DNA of 64,000 nucleotides from Hyphomicrobiales bacterium (GCA_004144595.1 SEEM01000010.1:29482-93481), one strand, 5' to 3'; shown: positions 21,601 to 31,714, counted from the stretch's first letter. The notes: generated by a model not told the origin, from the letters alone. Numbers and translations: made by a program.

Positions 21601-22369
21601 CGGGGGCGGGCCCGCCCGCCTTGCCTGCTGAAAGCTCTTCGGCCTTCGCCTCGTCGGCGACCGCCTCGGCCTCGCGGCCGGCGGCGCGTCTGGCTGCGGC
21701 GCGGAAGCGATAATTGTCGTCCGAATCCGGCGCGAGGCGGATCGCCTCATCGAAATCGGCGATCGCCCGATTCGTATCGCCGTTGTTGAAATGCGTCAGG
21801 CCACGGACCGACCAGGCCTTCTCGAAGCGCGGCGACAGCGCGATCGCCTGGCCGAGGTCACCCAGGGCCTTTGCTGGTTCGGCGAGCGAAGCATGTATCG
21901 ACGCGCGCGTGACGAAGAACTCCGCCTGCGACGGATCGATCGCTATGGCGGTATCGAGATCGCTCAGGGCTCGCGGCAGATCCCGCATGTAGAGCAGTCG
22001 GGCCTTGCCCCGCTTCCAGAACGCGATAGCCATCTTGGGCGCCAGGGCGATGACACGGTCATAGTCGGAAAGCGCCCGCGTGTAGGCTGCGCCCGTTCCC
22101 GGCGCCAGGAGATCGGCCCGATCAAGAAGGGTGGCGACAAGTGCCTCGCCGGCAAGCTTGTGACGATCGATCAACGCGTCACAGGCGGAGAGAGCCCTGT
22201 CATGGCGCGCGATGATCTCGAACGGATCGCGCGGGGGCTCGTCATGTCCCGAGCGGCAGGTCTGCCGCAAGTCCGCGACGGAATCGGCAAGGGCCGGCCA
22301 TGCGAACAGGACAGCGGCAAGGCCGAGAGCTGAAGGGATCAGCGACCAGCGGACGGAAGGCGAAAACAC
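21587..22369 (-). CDS. Secreted tetratricopeptide repeat protein
   Basis: Signal-like N-terminus and TPR units (ALSDYDRVIALAPKMAIAFWKRGKARL; ALSDLDTAIAIDPSQAEFFVTRASIHA); 14-nt convergent overlap with the upstream gene. Confidence 0.85.
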   Translation of the reverse strand: MFSPSVRWSLIPSALGLAAVLFAWPALADSVADLRQTCRSGHDEPPRDPFEIIARHDRALSACDALIDRHKLAGEALVATLLDRADLLAPGTGAAYTRALSDYDRVIALAPKMAIAFWKRGKARLLYMRDLPRALSDLDTAIAIDPSQAEFFVTRASIHASLAEPAKALGDLGQAIALSPRFEKAWSVRGLTHFNNGDTNRAIADFDEAIRLAPDSDDNYRFRAAARRAAGREAEAVADEAKAEELSAGKAGGPAPVTRP

Positions 22370-22400
22370 CCTGTCTCCTTCGTCTTGGTGAGGCAGCGTC

Positions 22401-23141
22401 TCAGGCCGGCAGTTGCGGCGCCAGCACCTTGCCTTGCGGGAAATCGAAGATCTTGCCGCTCTCGGTCCAGTCGGGCGAGGCCAGCGTGACCAGATGCGGT
22501 GCCAGCTCTTCCGGGGTCTTCAGCGTCTCCGGGTCTTCGCCCGGCATCGCCTCGGCCCGCATCTTGGTGCGCAAGGGGCCGGGATTGACCAGCATGAGCT
22601 TGACCGGGGTCGTCGCCGTCTCGGCCGCATAGGTGCGTCCCAGCGCCTCCACGGCGGCCTTGGAGACCGAATAGGGACCCCAATAGGCCGTGCACTTATG
22701 CGCGGCGCCTGAGGTCATCAGCAGGACGCGGCCGGCATCGGATGCGCGCAGCGCCGGATCGAGCGCCTTGAGCAGGCGCCAGTTGGCGGTGACGTTGATG
22801 TCGAAGACCCGGGCCCAGTCCTTCTCGGTGACATGGTCGAGCGGGCTGAGCGAGCCGAGCACGCCGGCATTGGCGAGCAGGATGTCGAGCTTGCCCCAGC
22901 GCTCGGTCACGGCATGGCCGAGCTTCTCCAGGCCGCCGGCATCGGCGAGGTCGAGCGGGACCAGGGTGGCGCTGCCGCCGCTCGCGATGATCTCGTCGTC
23001 GAGCTCCTCCAGCGCCCCGGCGGTGCGGGCGAGCGCGATGACATGCGCGCCGGCTTCGGCGAAGGCGAGAGCCACGGCACGGCCGATGCCGCGCGACGCG
23101 CCGGTGACGAGCGCGACGCGCCCCGCGAGAGGCTTGGTCAT
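22401..23141 (-). CDS. Short-chain dehydrogenase/reductase family protein
   Basis: MTKPLAGRVALVTGASRGIGRAVALAFAEAGAHVIALAR; YSVSKAA motif. Confidence 0.93.
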   Translation of the reverse strand: MTKPLAGRVALVTGASRGIGRAVALAFAEAGAHVIALARTAGALEELDDEIIASGGSATLVPLDLADAGGLEKLGHAVTERWGKLDILLANAGVLGSLSPLDHVTEKDWARVFDINVTANWRLLKALDPALRASDAGRVLLMTSGAAHKCTAYWGPYSVSKAAVEALGRTYAAETATTPVKLMLVNPGPLRTKMRAEAMPGEDPETLKTPEELAPHLVTLASPDWTESGKIFDFPQGKVLAPQLPA

Positions 23142-23155
23142 CAGAGGGCTCCGCT

Positions 23156-23208
23156 GGAGCATTTTCGAGCGAAGTGGATACCGGTTCGCGTGAAGAAAAT
23201 GCGATAAA
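23156..23208 (-). repeat. Dispersed intergenic repeat copy 1 (GGAGCATTTTCGAGCGAAGTGGATACCGGTTCGCGTGAAGAAAATGCGATAAAA)
   Basis: Aligned by eye to 41191-41239 with shared GCGAAG-GG-ACCGGTTCGC-AAATGCGAT blocks. Confidence 0.85.
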
Positions 23209-23218
23209 ATAAAAGACT

Positions 23219-23260
23219 TGGAGCAATGCCGCGTTTCTAAGAAATGCGGCATTGCTCCAG
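23219..23260 (-). terminator. Terminator hairpin downstream of purF
   Basis: Long stem GGAGCAATGCCGC.TTTCT/AAGAAA.GCGGCATTGCTCC with one mismatch; minus strand continues AAGTCTTTTATTTTATC. Confidence 0.8.
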
Positions 23261-23261
23261 A

Positions 23262-24734
23262 TCAGCCGGCTTCGGCCAGCAGCGAGAGCTGCTGCTTGGC
23301 ACTCTCGCCGACCATGTCGGTCAGCGAGGTCGGATAGTCGCCGGTGAAGCAATGGTCGGTGAACTGCGGCCGCGCCGGGTCGCGGCGTTCATGGCCCATC
23401 GCGCGATAGAGCCCGTCGACCGAGATGAAGGCCAGTGAGTCCGCGCCGACGAACTGACGCATCTCTTCCAGCGAATGGGTCGCCGCAAGCAGCTTCTCCC
23501 GGTCGGGCGTGTCGATGCCGTAGTAGTCAGGATGGGTGATCGGCGGCGAGGAGATGCGGAAATGCACCTCCTTGGCGCCGGCCTCGCGCATCATCTTCAC
23601 GATCTTGAACGAGGTCGTGCCGCGCACGATCGAATCGTCGACCAGGATGATGCGCTTGCCCTCGACCACCGAGCGGTTGGCCGAATGCTTCAGCTTGACG
23701 CCGAGTTCGCGGACCTTCTGCGTCGGCTCGATGAAGGTGCGGCCGACATAGTGGTTGCGGATGATGCCGAGCTCGAACGGGATGCCGCTGGCCTGGGCAT
23801 AGCCCAGCGCCGCCGGCACGCCGGAATCCGGCACTGGCACGACGACGTCGGCCTCGGTCGGCGCTTCCCCCGCCAGCACCGCGCCCATCGCCTTGCGGCG
23901 CTCATAGATGCTGCGGCCCTTCACGATGGAATCGGGGCGGGCGAAGTAGATGTATTCGAAGATGCAGGGTCGCTCTGCCACCGGCGGGAAGGGCTTGTGG
24001 CTCTCGATTCCGCCCTCCGAGATGATCACGACCTCGCCGTTCTCGACTTCGCGGACGAACTTGGCGCCGATGATGTCGAGCGCGCAGGTTTCGGAGGTCA
24101 GGATCGGGCAGCCATCGAGCTCGCCGAGCACGAGCGGGCGGATGCCGAGCGGATCGCGCGCGCCGATCAGCTTCTTGTTGGTGATGCCGACGAAGGCATA
24201 GGCGCCCTCGATCTGACGAATAGCCTCGATGAAGCGCTCGACGAATTGCTGCTTGCGGCTGCGCGCCACGAGATGCAGCAGCACCTCGGTGTCGGAGGTC
24301 GACTGATAGATCGCGCCGTCGCGGACCAGGTTGCGGCGCAGCGTCAGCCCGTTGGTCAGGTTGCCGTTATGCGCGACGGCGAAGCCGCCGCCATGCAATT
24401 CGGCGAAGAGCGGCTGGACGTTGCGCAGGATGGTCTCGCCCGTCGTCGAATAGCGGACATGGCCGATGGCCTGCTTGCCCTTGAGCTTGTCGATGACGCT
24501 CGCTTCCGAGAAGGCGTCGCCGACGAGGCCCAGCCGGCGCTCCGAATGGAAGCGCTTGCCGTCGAACGAGACGATGCCCGCCGCCTCCTGGCCACGATGC
24601 TGCAGAGCATGGAGGCCGAGCGCGGTCAGCGCCGCGGCATCGGCATGGCCGTAGATGCCGAAGACGCCGCATTCCTCCCGCAGCCGGTCGGCATTGGGAT
24701 CGAAGGCGGTATCACGCTCGGTATGCGAGATCAT
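23262..24734 (-). CDS. purF: Amidophosphoribosyltransferase
   Basis: EECGVFGIYGHADAAALTALGLHALQHRGQEAAGI; VPDSGVPAALGYAQASGIPFELGIIRNHYVGRTFI; ILVDDSIVRGTTS. Confidence 0.97.
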   Translation of the reverse strand: MISHTERDTAFDPNADRLREECGVFGIYGHADAAALTALGLHALQHRGQEAAGIVSFDGKRFHSERRLGLVGDAFSEASVIDKLKGKQAIGHVRYSTTGETILRNVQPLFAELHGGGFAVAHNGNLTNGLTLRRNLVRDGAIYQSTSDTEVLLHLVARSRKQQFVERFIEAIRQIEGAYAFVGITNKKLIGARDPLGIRPLVLGELDGCPILTSETCALDIIGAKFVREVENGEVVIISEGGIESHKPFPPVAERPCIFEYIYFARPDSIVKGRSIYERRKAMGAVLAGEAPTEADVVVPVPDSGVPAALGYAQASGIPFELGIIRNHYVGRTFIEPTQKVRELGVKLKHSANRSVVEGKRIILVDDSIVRGTTSFKIVKMMREAGAKEVHFRISSPPITHPDYYGIDTPDREKLLAATHSLEEMRQFVGADSLAFISVDGLYRAMGHERRDPARPQFTDHCFTGDYPTSLTDMVGESAKQQLSLLAEAG

Positions 24735-24779
24735 GTCTGGCTCCAGGCGGGGGGCTTGAGCTGATGTTCTACGCGCTAG

Positions 24780-25394
24780 TTAGGGACGGGCAGGGGCAGG
24801 CGCAACCGGTGCAGGCGCCGTGGGGCTGCGCGGCTCCTCTGCCGGGGCCTCGGTCGCCTCGTCCGCCTTCCGCTTCTTCAGCATTTTATCGACGATGAGA
24901 TTCAAGTCCTGCGGCAGCATCGCCTGCAGCGAGCGGCCGGTCTCTTCGAGGATCGGCGTGGCCTTCGCGTCCTTGGCCCAGGCCGGCAGCTTCTCGTTGC
25001 CGACCAGCGCCGTGAAGAACAGGTAACCGACCACGGCGAGCAGCAGGCCGCGCGCCGCGCCGAAGACGAAACCGAGTGTGCGGTCCAGTGCGCCGATGCG
25101 CGAATCCAGCACGAAATCCGAAATCCGGGCCGTGATCAGCGAGACCACGATCAGCGTGCCCAGGAACAGCGCGGCGATCGAGGCGACCAGGGCGATGGTG
25201 CCCTGCGCCGAGCTTGCCGGGATGTACTGCTGGACGAAGGGCACGAGCTGGGGATGGAACACCCAGGCCACGGCCGCGGCGGCCACCCAGGAGGCGATGG
25301 CGAGCACTTCGCGCGTGAAGCCGCGCACGGCCGCGAGCAAAGCCGAGATCAGAACCACGCCGAGGACGACGAGATCGAGAATGGTGACAGGCAT
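24780..25394 (-). CDS. cvpA: CvpA family protein
   Basis: TILDLVVLGVVLISALLAAVRGFTREVLAIASWVAAAAVAW; located upstream of purF. Confidence 0.92.
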   Translation of the reverse strand: MPVTILDLVVLGVVLISALLAAVRGFTREVLAIASWVAAAAVAWVFHPQLVPFVQQYIPASSAQGTIALVASIAALFLGTLIVVSLITARISDFVLDSRIGALDRTLGFVFGAARGLLLAVVGYLFFTALVGNEKLPAWAKDAKATPILEETGRSLQAMLPQDLNLIVDKMLKKRKADEATEAPAEEPRSPTAPAPVAPAPARP

Positions 25395-25501
25395 TGGGAG
25401 GGCCGCTTTGCTGTGGTCAGGTGCCGACCGGCCGGAGGCAGGGCGGCCGTTTCGGCTCTGCTATACGCGTTCCCGCCCTCTGCGTCACCCTGCCAGCGCG
25501 G

Positions 25502-26902
25502 TCATTTCACATCTCTGCGAGGTGCACGCGCCGCGATATCCGCAACGAGTTCCGTGACATGGCCGAATCGCCGCAGGTTCAAGCCGTTGCCGTCACCGTG
25601 ATCGGCGCCACCGCTCGGCATCAGCGCGACTTCGAAACCGAGCTTGGCCGCTTCCCGCAGCCGCGCCGCCGCGACCGCGACCGGCCGAATCGCGCCGGAG
25701 AGGGCGATCTCGCCGAAATAGACCGCTTCCTGCGGCAATGTCGCCCCGCTGAGCGAGGAGACCAGCGCGGCGGCGACCGCGACATCGGCGGCCGGCTCGT
25801 TGACGCGCAGGCCACCGGCCACGTTGAGATAGACGTCGTGCTGGCCGAGCCTTAACCCGCCATGCGTTTCGAGCACCGCCAGCACCATCGCGAGCCGGCT
25901 GTTCTCCCAGCCGACGACGGCCCGCCGCGGCGTGCCGAGCGCGGTCGGAGCCACCAGCGCCTGGATCTCGACCAGCACCGGCCGGGTGCCCTCCATGCCG
26001 GCGAAGACGGCCGCGCCCGGCGCCGGCTGGTCGCGGCCCGCGAGGAACAGCGCCGAGGGGTTGGTGACCTCCGACAGGCCCTTGCCGGTCATTTCGAACA
26101 CGCCGATCTCGTCGGTCGCGCCGAAGCGGTTCTTCTGGCCGCGCAGGATGCGGAACGAGTGCGCGCCTTCGCCCTCGAAGGACAGCACGGCATCGACCAT
26201 GTGCTCGACGACGCGCGGCCCGGCGATCTGCCCGTCCTTGGTGACATGGCCGACCAGGATCATGCAGGCGCCGCTGGTCTTGGCATAGCGGATCAGTGCC
26301 TGTGCCGAGCCGCGCACCTGCGTCACCGTGCCCGGCGCGCTCTCGACCTCGCCCGACCACATCGTCTGGATCGAATCGATCACGACGAGGGCAGGGCGCT
26401 CGCCCTGACCCAGGGTCGCGATGATGTCCTCGACATTGGTCTCGGCCGCGAGGTCGACCGGCGCATCGGCGAGCCCCATGCGATCGGCCCGAAGCCGCAC
26501 CTGCCCTGTCGATTCCTCGCCCGAGACATAGACGACGCGCCGTCCGGCCAGCGCCAGTGCGGCACAGGCCTGCATCAGCAGCGTCGACTTGCCGATGCCG
26601 GGATCGCCGCCGATCAGCAGCACCGAACCCGGCACGAAGCCGCCGCCCGTGACGCGGTCGAGCTCGCCGATGCCGGAGACGATGCGCGGCGCGTCCTGCG
26701 TCTCGCCCTTCAGCGACTCCAGGGCGAAGACGCGGCCGCGGGCCCGGCCACCGGAGGAAGGCCTGCCGCCGCCGGGAACGGGCGCGGCCTGCGCCTCCTC
26801 GACCAGCGAGGACCAGGTCCCGCAGGCGTCGCACTTGCCCTGCCAGCGGTGGTAGACCGCGCCGCAGGCCTGGCAGTGATAGGTCGGGCCGCGCTTCGCC
26901 AT
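25502..26902 (-). CDS. radA: DNA repair protein RadA
   Basis: CQACGAVYHRWQGKCDACGTWSS zinc finger; GGDPGIGKSTLLMQ Walker A; KNRFGATDE. Confidence 0.97.
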   Translation of the reverse strand: MAKRGPTYHCQACGAVYHRWQGKCDACGTWSSLVEEAQAAPVPGGGRPSSGGRARGRVFALESLKGETQDAPRIVSGIGELDRVTGGGFVPGSVLLIGGDPGIGKSTLLMQACAALALAGRRVVYVSGEESTGQVRLRADRMGLADAPVDLAAETNVEDIIATLGQGERPALVVIDSIQTMWSGEVESAPGTVTQVRGSAQALIRYAKTSGACMILVGHVTKDGQIAGPRVVEHMVDAVLSFEGEGAHSFRILRGQKNRFGATDEIGVFEMTGKGLSEVTNPSALFLAGRDQPAPGAAVFAGMEGTRPVLVEIQALVAPTALGTPRRAVVGWENSRLAMVLAVLETHGGLRLGQHDVYLNVAGGLRVNEPAADVAVAAALVSSLSGATLPQEAVYFGEIALSGAIRPVAVAAARLREAAKLGFEVALMPSGGADHGDGNGLNLRRFGHVTELVADIAARAPRRDVK

Positions 26903-28032
26903 CAGCCGCCGATATAATGCCGGTGATAGCGACGGCCGAGGCTGGTCAGGATCTCGTAGCCGATCGTCTTGGCCCCGCCGCCGACGGTCTCGAGGTCGAG
27001 CGGGCCGCCGATCAGGGTCACGCTCGCGCCACGTTTGGCCGCCTCGGCCGGCGCCGCGGTGACGTCGATGATGATCAGGTCCATCGAGACCGAGCCGACG
27101 AAGGGGCAGGAGACGCCGTCGATCAGGACCGAGCCGCCGGTGGATGTGTCGGTCCAGCTACCGTTGCGCGGATAGCCGTCGGCATAACCCAGGCAGATCG
27201 TGGCGAGCTTGCGCTTGCCCTTGGCCGTCCAGCGGCCGTTATAGCCGACCTGCGTGCCGTCCTCGACCTCGCGGGTCTGGATGATTGTCGCCTCCAGCCC
27301 GATGACCGGCTTCATCGGGTTCGGCTGCCCGGGCGTCGGATTGCCGCCATAGAGCGCATAGCCCGGCCGGGTAAGCTGGTAGGACGGGCAGTCCTTGAGG
27401 AAATGACCCGACGAGTTCTTGAGCGAGGCCGGCACATCCGGCAGGGCCGCGGCGATCTCGGCGAAGGCGGCGATCTGGCGGGCATTGGCCGGGTCGGTCT
27501 CGACCTCGGACGAGGCGAAATGGCTCATCACCAGCCCGATTCCCGCCGCCGCGATCACGCCCGAGCGCTCGCGGGCGAGGTTGAGGCCCTCGCCGGGCCA
27601 GAGTCCGAGCCGGTTCATCGCCGTGTCGACATGCAGTGCCGCCGGCCGGACCTGCGCGCCGCTCTGCCGGAACGAGGCCCATTCCAGCAACTCCTCATGC
27701 GAGCCCAGCACCGGCGACAGGCCATACGCAGCGAAGGTCTCGGCGGCGCCGGGCAGGAGCCCGTTCAGCACATAGATCGTCGCATCCGGGGCGGCCTTGC
27801 GGGCGCGGATAGCCTCCGAGACATGGGCGACGAAGAAGCTCTTGCAGCCGGCCCTGGCGAGCGCCGTCACCGCGGGCTCGATGCCGATGCCATAGGCGTC
27901 AGCCTTGACCACGGCGCCGGCCTCGGTGTCGGCGCGCTTGCCGAGCAGGCGCCAGTTCGAGACCAGCGCGTCGAGATCGATGGTGAGCGTCGCGCCGAAG
28001 GCGGCGGAATCAGGCAGGTCGGCAGGCATCAT
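26902..28032 (-). CDS. alr: Alanine racemase
   Basis: VVKADAYGIGIEPAVTALARAGCKSFFVAHVSEA PLP-lysine motif; HVDTAMNRLGL; LYGGNPTP. Confidence 0.95.
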   Translation of the reverse strand: MMPADLPDSAAFGATLTIDLDALVSNWRLLGKRADTEAGAVVKADAYGIGIEPAVTALARAGCKSFFVAHVSEAIRARKAAPDATIYVLNGLLPGAAETFAAYGLSPVLGSHEELLEWASFRQSGAQVRPAALHVDTAMNRLGLWPGEGLNLARERSGVIAAAGIGLVMSHFASSEVETDPANARQIAAFAEIAAALPDVPASLKNSSGHFLKDCPSYQLTRPGYALYGGNPTPGQPNPMKPVIGLEATIIQTREVEDGTQVGYNGRWTAKGKRKLATICLGYADGYPRNGSWTDTSTGGSVLIDGVSCPFVGSVSMDLIIIDVTAAPAEAAKRGASVTLIGGPLDLETVGGGAKTIGYEILTSLGRRYHRHYIGG

Positions 28033-29516
28033 TCACGGTCCGGCAGGCGCATCTCGTCGGCGCGATCGGAGAAGCGTGTCACATCCGCGTCGAACTGCAA
28101 GGCCACCGCGCCGGTCGGGCCATGGCGCTGCTTGCCGATGATCAACTCGGCGACGCCATGCATCGCCTCCATCTCGATCTGCCACTTGTTGTGCTCTTCG
28201 GTGCCGGGGCGCGGCTCCTTGCCCTTGAGGTAATATTCCTCGCGGTAGACGAACATCACCACGTCGGCGTCCTGCTCGATCGAGCCGGATTCGCGCAGGT
28301 CCGAGAGCTGCGGGCGCTTATCGTCGCGATTCTCGACCTGGCGCGAGAGCTGGGAGAGCGCGACGATCGGAACGTTGAGCTCCTTGGCCAGCGCCTTCAG
28401 GCTGGTCGTGATCTCGGTCAGTTCCTGCACGCGGTTCTGGTTGTTCTTGGACGAGCCGGACAGGAGCTGGAGATAGTCGATGAACAGGACGTCGAGCCCC
28501 TTCTGGCGCTTCAGACGGCGCGCACGCGCCATCAATTGCGCGATCGAAATGCCGCCGGTCTGGTCGATATAGAGCGGCAGCTTCTCGATCTGTGCGGCGA
28601 CATCGGTCAGGCGCGCGAAATCGCCCTCGGTAATGCGGCCCTGCCTGATCTTGTAGGAGGAGATGCTCGACTGCTCGGCGACGATACGGGTGGCAAGCTG
28701 GTCGGCCGACATTTCGAGCGAGAAGAAGCCGACGATACCGCCATCGACGCTCTTGATCGTGCCGTCCTCCTGCCGCTCGCCGCGCCAGGCTTTCGCGATG
28801 TTGAAGGCGATGTTGGTGGCCAGCGAGGTCTTGCCCATGGCGGGGCGCCCGGCGAGCACGAGCAGGTCCGAGCGCTGCAGGCCGCCCATGCGCTGGTCGA
28901 CGTCGCGCAGGCCGGTCGAGATACCGGAGAGGCCGCCGGCGCGCTGATAGGCGCTGGCCGCCATGTCGATGGCGAGGCGCAGCGCGCCGTCGAACTTCTG
29001 GAAGCCGCCTTCGTAGCGGCCCTTCTCGGCGAGCTCGTAGAGCTTGCGCTCGGCATCCTCGATCTGCTCGCGCGGCGGCATCTCGACCGGCGCGTCATAA
29101 GCGACGTTGACGAGGTCCTCGCCGACGCCGATGAGCTGGCGGCGGATTGCGAGGTCGTAGACCGTCCGGCCGTAATCGGCCGCGTTGATGACGGTCGTCG
29201 CCTCGGCGGCGAGGCGGGCGAGATACTGGCTCGGCGTGATGTCGCCGAGATCGAGGTCGTTGACGAAGGTCTTGAGCGTGATCGGCGTCGCGATCTTGCC
29301 GGCGCGGATCATGCTCGATGCCAGCTCGTAGATGCGCTGGTGGATCGGCTCGAAGAAATGGTCCGGCAGCAGGAAGTCGGAGACGCGGTAGAAGGCGTCG
29401 TTATTGACCAGGATGGCGCCCAGCAGCGCCTGCTCAGCCTCGATATTGTGAGGCTGGACGCGGAATTCGGCCTCGCGGTTGTCGAGGCGGGCGACGAGGG
29501 CGGTAACGGGGGCCAT
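28029..29516 (-). CDS. dnaB: Replicative DNA helicase DnaB
   Basis: PHNIEAEQALLGAILVNNDAFYRVSDFL; AGRPAMGKTSLATNIAFNIA; FSLEMSADQLATR; LSQLSRQVENRDDKRPQLSDLRESGSIEQDADVV. Confidence 0.97.
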   Translation of the reverse strand: MAPVTALVARLDNREAEFRVQPHNIEAEQALLGAILVNNDAFYRVSDFLLPDHFFEPIHQRIYELASSMIRAGKIATPITLKTFVNDLDLGDITPSQYLARLAAEATTVINAADYGRTVYDLAIRRQLIGVGEDLVNVAYDAPVEMPPREQIEDAERKLYELAEKGRYEGGFQKFDGALRLAIDMAASAYQRAGGLSGISTGLRDVDQRMGGLQRSDLLVLAGRPAMGKTSLATNIAFNIAKAWRGERQEDGTIKSVDGGIVGFFSLEMSADQLATRIVAEQSSISSYKIRQGRITEGDFARLTDVAAQIEKLPLYIDQTGGISIAQLMARARRLKRQKGLDVLFIDYLQLLSGSSKNNQNRVQELTEITTSLKALAKELNVPIVALSQLSRQVENRDDKRPQLSDLRESGSIEQDADVVMFVYREEYYLKGKEPRPGTEEHNKWQIEMEAMHGVAELIIGKQRHGPTGAVALQFDADVTRFSDRADEMRLPDRE

Positions 29517-29526
29517 GGCTGCCTTG

Positions 29527-29546
29527 GTAAGTAAGCGCTTACTTAC
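29527..29546. promoter_or_regulatory. Perfect 20-bp palindrome GTAAGTAAGCGCTTACTTAC upstream of dnaB
   Basis: Exact self-complementary sequence 11 bp upstream of the dnaB ATG. Confidence 0.6.
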
Positions 29547-29676
29547 GTGTTCAAGCCGGCACGCAACCGCGGGCAGCGGAACGCATGGCGGCAACTGAGT
29601 CGGAATGAAGCTAGTTTAGCACTCCGACAGCTTCTGCCAGCATGTTGACGGCCAATCCACGCAGTTCACAGGACAA

Positions 29677-29706
29677 ACGAAAAAGGCGCCGTGTTGCCAC
29701 GGCGCC
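29677..29706 (-). terminator. Intrinsic terminator downstream of rplI
   Basis: Stem GGCGCCGTG-gcaa-CACGGCGCC followed on the minus strand by TTTTTCGTTTG. Confidence 0.8.
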
Positions 29707-29734
29707 CTTGACTCGATTCGGGAGCCGGTCGGGC

Positions 29735-30301
29735 TCAGCGATCGTCGTCGCCGCCGGCCTCGGCCAGCGCCGCGCCGACCTCGAGGCCAAGGTCGTCGAG
29801 ATCGAACTTCTCCTGGGCGGTGACGTTCTCGCCGGCGGCCTGGCGATGGGCTTCTTCAGCCGAACGGGCGATGTTGACGGTGACGGTGACCGCGACTTCC
29901 GGATGCAGCACGACCGGGACGGTGTGCAGGCCGAGCGCCTTGATCGGGGTGTTCAGCGTCACCTGGCCGCGCGAGACGTTGAAGCCTTCCTTGGTCAGCG
30001 CCTCGGCGATGTCACGGGTCGAGACCGAACCGTAGAGCACGCCGGATTCGCCGGACTGGCGCAGGATGATGACGCTCTGGCCGTTGAGGCGCACGGCGAC
30101 CGCATCGGCCTCGGACTTCAGCTCGAGGTTGCGGGTCTCGAGCTCGAGCTTCTGGCTCTCGAAGCGCTTCTTGTTGTCCTCGGTGGCGCGCAGCGCCTTG
30201 CCGCGGGCGAGCAGGTAGTTGCGGCCGAAGCCGTCGCGCACCTTCACGATGTCGCCCATCTGGCCGAGCTTGGCGACGCGTTCGAGCAGGATCACTTCCA
30301 T
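29735..30301 (-). CDS. rplI: 50S ribosomal protein L9
   Basis: [40 protein letters not shown]. Confidence 0.97.
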   Translation of the reverse strand: MEVILLERVAKLGQMGDIVKVRDGFGRNYLLARGKALRATEDNKKRFESQKLELETRNLELKSEADAVAVRLNGQSVIILRQSGESGVLYGSVSTRDIAEALTKEGFNVSRGQVTLNTPIKALGLHTVPVVLHPEVAVTVTVNIARSAEEAHRQAAGENVTAQEKFDLDDLGLEVGAALAEAGGDDDR

Positions 30302-30337
30302 GGGTCTTCTCCTTGTTCTTGTCTTCAGACGTTGGTT

Positions 30338-31285
30338 TCAGGAATGGGTAGGCGGAGGCGGCAGCGCGGCCCGCTTGCGCAGGCCGAGCAGCGTGTCGAT
30401 GACGCCCGCGATCGCGAGCAGCGGCGTCAGCACGGCCTGCATCACGACGAGGGCGACATAGATCGAGATCAGCATCGGCATCCGCCACGCCCGGCCGCGC
30501 GAGATGTCGTGCAGGGTGGCGAGCCCGCTGAACATGAAGGCGGCGAGCAGCGCGCCGACGAAGGCCATCGCGGCGACGCCGACGAAGCCGCCGATGGTCG
30601 CGACGAAACCGGCGGCGATCAGAAGGAGCAGCGCCTGGCGCGGCAGCGTGGTCGACGGGATGAAGGGCCACGGACGCGGCAAACGGTCCGACATCTTCAC
30701 GGTGCGAGCGGCGAGCCAGAGATTGGCGGTGATGGTGGTGACGAAGGAAGCGCCGATGCCGAGCGGCACGGCCGGCGCCAGGCTTTCCGCCAGGTCCTTG
30801 ACCTGGACGTCGCCGGGCAGCGCGATCAGCTTGCTGCGCACCATCTCGTTCAGCAGGTTCTCGATCATCCGCGCGATCACCGAGCGGTAGGTCTCGTAGT
30901 CCGTGGTCATCACCAGCGCACTGCCGACGGTTGCAAGCGCAGCGGTGGCGGCGATCCAGAGCAGGAGATTGCCGAGGGGATACCATTCGACCCGGCCCTC
31001 GGTATCGCCGCGGGCGAGAAGCGCGAGATAGCCGATCCACCAGGCCGGCAGGCCGATGATCAGGGCAAAGGCGATGCCGCCCGTGGGCGCAAGCGCAACC
31101 GCGACGGCGAGGGCACCGGCAGCCGTGGCGAACAGCCCGGAACGGTGGTTCCAGCCCAGCGATGCGATGAAGATCGGAAGGGGAGCGGCCGAATACAGCA
31201 GGGCGGCCAGCGGCGATCCGGTGATCACCACTGAGAAGAGCAGGGCCGAAACGAGGCCCGCGCCGATGCCGACAATCGGAATCAT
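30338..31285 (-). CDS. DUF2232 family membrane protein
   Basis: Polytopic hydrophobic protein between rpsR and rplI, a conserved position in alphaproteobacteria. Confidence 0.85.
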   Translation of the reverse strand: MIPIVGIGAGLVSALLFSVVITGSPLAALLYSAAPLPIFIASLGWNHRSGLFATAAGALAVAVALAPTGGIAFALIIGLPAWWIGYLALLARGDTEGRVEWYPLGNLLLWIAATAALATVGSALVMTTDYETYRSVIARMIENLLNEMVRSKLIALPGDVQVKDLAESLAPAVPLGIGASFVTTITANLWLAARTVKMSDRLPRPWPFIPSTTLPRQALLLLIAAGFVATIGGFVGVAAMAFVGALLAAFMFSGLATLHDISRGRAWRMPMLISIYVALVVMQAVLTPLLAIAGVIDTLLGLRKRAALPPPPTHS

Positions 31286-31466
31286 GAATCCGTCCTGCTG
31301 TCCCGCTGCTCGCAAGCCTTCCGGGCTCGGCAGGGTGAGAGGCGCTTGGGCCTCAACGAACCCGGTGGAGTTTCACCGCCGGGCGACTGGTTGATCTTGA
31401 AAGCGAGAACCGGAGGCGCGCGAGGCGCCTCCGGGAATTATCTGTCTCCGGAACCGAATGAACGGA

Positions 31467-31712
31467 TCAGCGGATGACGTAGGGCAGCAGGCCGAGGAAG
31501 CGGGCGCGCTTGATCGCCTGGGCGAGCTCGCGCTGCTTCTTGGCGGAAACCGCCGTGATGCGGGACGGGACGATCTTGCCGCGCTCGGAGATGTAGCGCG
31601 AGAGCAGACGCACGTCCTTGTAGTCGATCTTCGGGGCGCCTTCGCCCGAGAAGGGGCAGGACTTGCGGCGGCGGAAGAAGGGGCGACGGGCGCCAGCGGA
31701 TGCAGTCGACAT
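31467..31712 (-). CDS. rpsR: 30S ribosomal protein S18
   Basis: [68 protein letters not shown]. Confidence 0.97.
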   Translation of the reverse strand: MSTASAGARRPFFRRRKSCPFSGEGAPKIDYKDVRLLSRYISERGKIVPSRITAVSAKKQRELAQAIKRARFLGLLPYVIR

Positions 31713-31714
31713 TC

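Noticed and set aside
28122-31234. Long plus-strand ORFs 28122-29534 and 29642-31234
   Set aside because: Antisense to dnaB, rplI and DUF2232; spurious composition
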